Positions 14,716 to 16,364 of a stretch of DNA of 16,364 nucleotides are shown piece by piece (within the stretch, counting starts at the first letter, position 1; each line of letters starts with the position of its first letter). The notes below the pieces were generated by a model that was not told the origin of the DNA, made no database searches, and saw only the letters and a program-made list of their open reading frames with translations. Position numbers and translations under genes: made by a program. Source of the DNA: UBA920 sp038257015 (GTDB taxonomy: Bacteria; Patescibacteriota; Doudnabacteria; UBA920); assembly GCA_038257015.1 (NCBI GenBank), contig JBBSJS010000019.1:1-16364 (forward strand). The letters are read 5' to 3'.

Positions 14716-14853
14716 AACTAAGTAAGAAAACTTTTTTCGAAACAAAAATAAAATACAATTAAATAAACAAGATTCAAGAGGGAATAGGCTGTATTTATCG
14801 GCATTTTTGTCGAATATTCTACTGCGTATTCTTGGTCTGGAATTGTAGAGCAG

Positions 14854-15612
14854 ATGTTCTCAAAAATAAAAACAAAACTAAATAGTCTTGGGTTTGCTAA
14901 GGGTCATTACGGAATGATCGCTTTTACTGTAGCTGCTGTGGTCATGCTCAGCTTTATTCAAGGTCCTCTAACTTTAGAGAACCTTTTTAAGTTTCAATTT
15001 ACTCAAGCCGACTTAGAGCAAGATATTGAGATGAGTGTGCAAGAGGCGATACTAAAAGCTGAGTCTGAAGTTCCTGGAGTATCTTATGAATCAAATGAGA
15101 AAGTTGCTGAGTTCAAGCGTGAGCAGTTATCTTTGCTAGATCCAAGTTTTGGAGAAGGTTCAGTATTAGGCTTAAGCACTGAAGCTCAAGCATCAATCGA
15201 TCATATTTTAAGTAATGAAACTGTTAATCAAATTCCTATTAATGCAGTTCCAGATTCAGAAAAAAGCTTAGAGGAGTATGTTAGTAAATCCAAAGTAATC
15301 GAATCTTACTATGGTTCATTAGAGTTGCTCGGTATCTTAAGCACTCAAGATAGAGCAGCGGTTGCGAAAACTTTACCATACTACCAGAGCATAATCGGAG
15401 AGCTTCAGCAATTGCCAGTGCCACAAACTTTATCTAGATATCATCGTGTAAAACTTTTGTATTACACAACCATTATGACAATGGCTAGTAACGTAGCTGG
15501 TGATGCCAATACAGAAGACAGATCTGCGGCAGGAATTCTATTTTTTGAAATCGGTAACGAACTAGAAACTTTGAAATTACAATTAGGTCAGCAATTAGGA
15601 GTTGCACTGTAA
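14854..15612 (+). CDS. Exported or membrane-anchored protein of unknown function
   Basis: 252 residues; I do not recognise the family. A short basic N-terminus (MFSKIKTKLN) leads to one hydrophobic segment at about 20-36 (GMIAFTVAAVVMLSFIQG), likely a signal anchor. The rest is predicted to be mostly helical and acidic, with Glu-rich stretches (LEQDIEMSVQEAILKAESE) and no cysteine. No catalytic motif is seen. The ATG at 14854 is the only usual start in the frame: upstream the frame is open to a TAG at 14785 but has no ATG, GTG or TTG in frame. Its ribosome binding site is weak (TAGAG). Its stop codon overlaps the ATG of the next gene (TAATG), which implies translational coupling and a shared role. 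A periplasmic or cell-surface assembly such as a secretion or pilus apparatus is one guess; nothing in the sequence proves it. Confidence 0.68.
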   Translation: MFSKIKTKLNSLGFAKGHYGMIAFTVAAVVMLSFIQGPLTLENLFKFQFTQADLEQDIEMSVQEAILKAESEVPGVSYESNEKVAEFKREQLSLLDPSFGEGSVLGLSTEAQASIDHILSNETVNQIPINAVPDSEKSLEEYVSKSKVIESYYGSLELLGILSTQDRAAVAKTLPYYQSIIGELQQLPVPQTLSRYHRVKLLYYTTIMTMASNVAGDANTEDRSAAGILFFEIGNELETLKLQLGQQLGVAL

Positions 15613-16364
15613 TGAAAAAGTTTACCCAAAAAAGCTTAATAATTATTTTAGTGATTAGCATTAGCTCGTCTTTTTTTGTTCCTACCAAGAAAGCAGATGC
15701 ATTTTTAGGCTTTGATACTTTGAACGCTGCCATCCAGGGAATCGGCCATGCAATTACAAGTGCCTTGAGTGGCGGAATTTTCGGTACCACTGGTGTTAGT
15801 GCCGGAGCTAACGTAACTGCTACAGCAGTTGAAACTGCTGAACTAGTAATGAAAGGTTTGCCTCCACAGTACGGACTGGCTCGTACCGCTTTAGAGCAAC
15901 CTGTAAATGCTTGTGAAGTACTCGGTGGAAATTTTTTATATAGCATCATTGATAACTTGGCAGCTTCAGTAGCTGGGATGGGGGATCAAACAAAAGTAAC
16001 TGGTACATTATTTATTTCTCAAAAAATATTAGCTTTGAATTCTAAAGAAGCATGTCTTCTTGCTGTAAAAAATTCTTATATCCCCGCATCTGCGGCAGTG
16101 CCTCAGGAAGAGCCTCTAAAGGCTGTGCAAGATACTTTGTCTGATATTGAAACAAAAATGGTTGCTGTAAAAAATGAACGAGCTCAATTGGAGGCTCAGC
16201 AGAAAGCAAGCATTGGCGATATCTTTAAGGCAATCGCATTGGGTATTGCTATGGATATCAATCAACAATATACTGCGCAGACAATTAATGAACTAAAACC
16301 AAAGTTATCTATTGGCAGTTATGGCAAAGTCGCTGATGCTTTGGCTGGGCAAGTGTACTCAGTA
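15612..16364 (+). CDS. Secreted protein of unknown function (3' end beyond window)
   Basis: 251 codons are open to the window edge. Residues 1-30 form a classic signal peptide: MKKFTQK, a hydrophobic core, then VPTKKADA with signal peptidase I cleavage expected after Ala30. The mature part starts FLGFDTLNAAIQGIGHAI and is rich in Gly/Ala/Ser. Two cysteines (about residues 101 and 153) could form a disulfide. A helical, coiled-coil-like segment follows (DIETKMVAVKNERAQLEAQQ). The ATG overlaps the stop of the preceding gene, and AGGAG at 15597-15601 gives a good ribosome binding site 10 nt upstream. The layout (signal peptide, small helical periplasmic domain) loosely recalls VirB5/TrbJ-type proteins of type IV secretion systems, but I see no diagnostic motif. 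Function is unassigned. Confidence 0.75.
   Translation, partial: MKKFTQKSLIIILVISISSSFFVPTKKADAFLGFDTLNAAIQGIGHAITSALSGGIFGTTGVSAGANVTATAVETAELVMKGLPPQYGLARTALEQPVNACEVLGGNFLYSIIDNLAASVAGMGDQTKVTGTLFISQKILALNSKEACLLAVKNSYIPASAAVPQEEPLKAVQDTLSDIETKMVAVKNERAQLEAQQKASIGDIFKAIALGIAMDINQQYTAQTINELKPKLSIGSYGKVADALAGQVYSV

Noticed and set aside
1..16364. Alternative genetic code (UGA as glycine, as in some Patescibacteria)
   Set aside because: No internal TGA occurs in the conserved genes, and recO ends at TGA at the expected length.
1..16364. CRISPR arrays, insertion sequences, toxin-antitoxin or phage modules
   Set aside because: No regularly spaced repeats, transposase motifs or terminal inverted repeats were seen; the only inverted repeats are terminators.

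Overview
This is a 16.4-kb AT-rich bacterial chromosome segment with compact gene spacing, mostly TAA stops and the standard bacterial code. The content suggests a member of the Candidate Phyla Radiation (Patescibacteria). The hints are housekeeping genes mixed with exported proteins I cannot place, a eukaryote-like (type 2) isoleucyl-tRNA synthetase, and envelope genes beside recO. That placement is inference; there is no rRNA or other marker in the window to confirm it. I found no tRNA, rRNA, CRISPR array, insertion sequence or phage gene.

Layout. (1) 1-1295, minus strand: the 5' part of smpB (cut by the window edge), then a secreted or lipid-anchored HExxH putative metalloprotease with its own consensus promoter and terminator. 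(2) 1296-6778, plus strand: argS, ileS and a membrane-anchored twin-CBS protein, tightly spaced like an operon and closed by a hairpin terminator. (3) 6829-9454, plus: recO, then a large single-pass membrane protein with extracellular DUF11/Ig-like repeats, which has its own extended -10 promoter overlapping the recO stop codon. (4) 9536-10801, minus: a membrane-anchored LysM-LysM-CHAP peptidoglycan hydrolase, convergent with the previous gene across a shared bidirectional terminator. (5) 10802-11205: a 404-bp gene-free divergent region with one perfect DnaA box. (6) 11206-14175, plus: a UvrD/PcrA-type helicase gene interrupted by one in-frame TAG between helicase motifs V and VI, followed by rsmA (ksgA). 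(7) 14211-14654, minus: a DUF192 lipoprotein. (8) 14854 to the right edge, plus: two overlapping genes for exported proteins of unknown function, the second open at the edge.

How the genes work together. The core set serves translation and its quality control (SmpB for trans-translation, ArgS, IleS, RsmA for 16S rRNA dimethylation) and DNA repair (RecO, UvrD/PcrA). The rest is cell-envelope machinery: peptidoglycan cutting, adhesion-like repeats, two putative lipoproteins, and a possible exported system starting at 14854.

The most notable signals are the lone TAG in the helicase gene, a recurring leaderless-mRNA promoter layout (a -10 box 6-8 nt before ATG) at smpB, argS, uvrD and the DUF192 gene, and the unassigned exported pair at the right edge.
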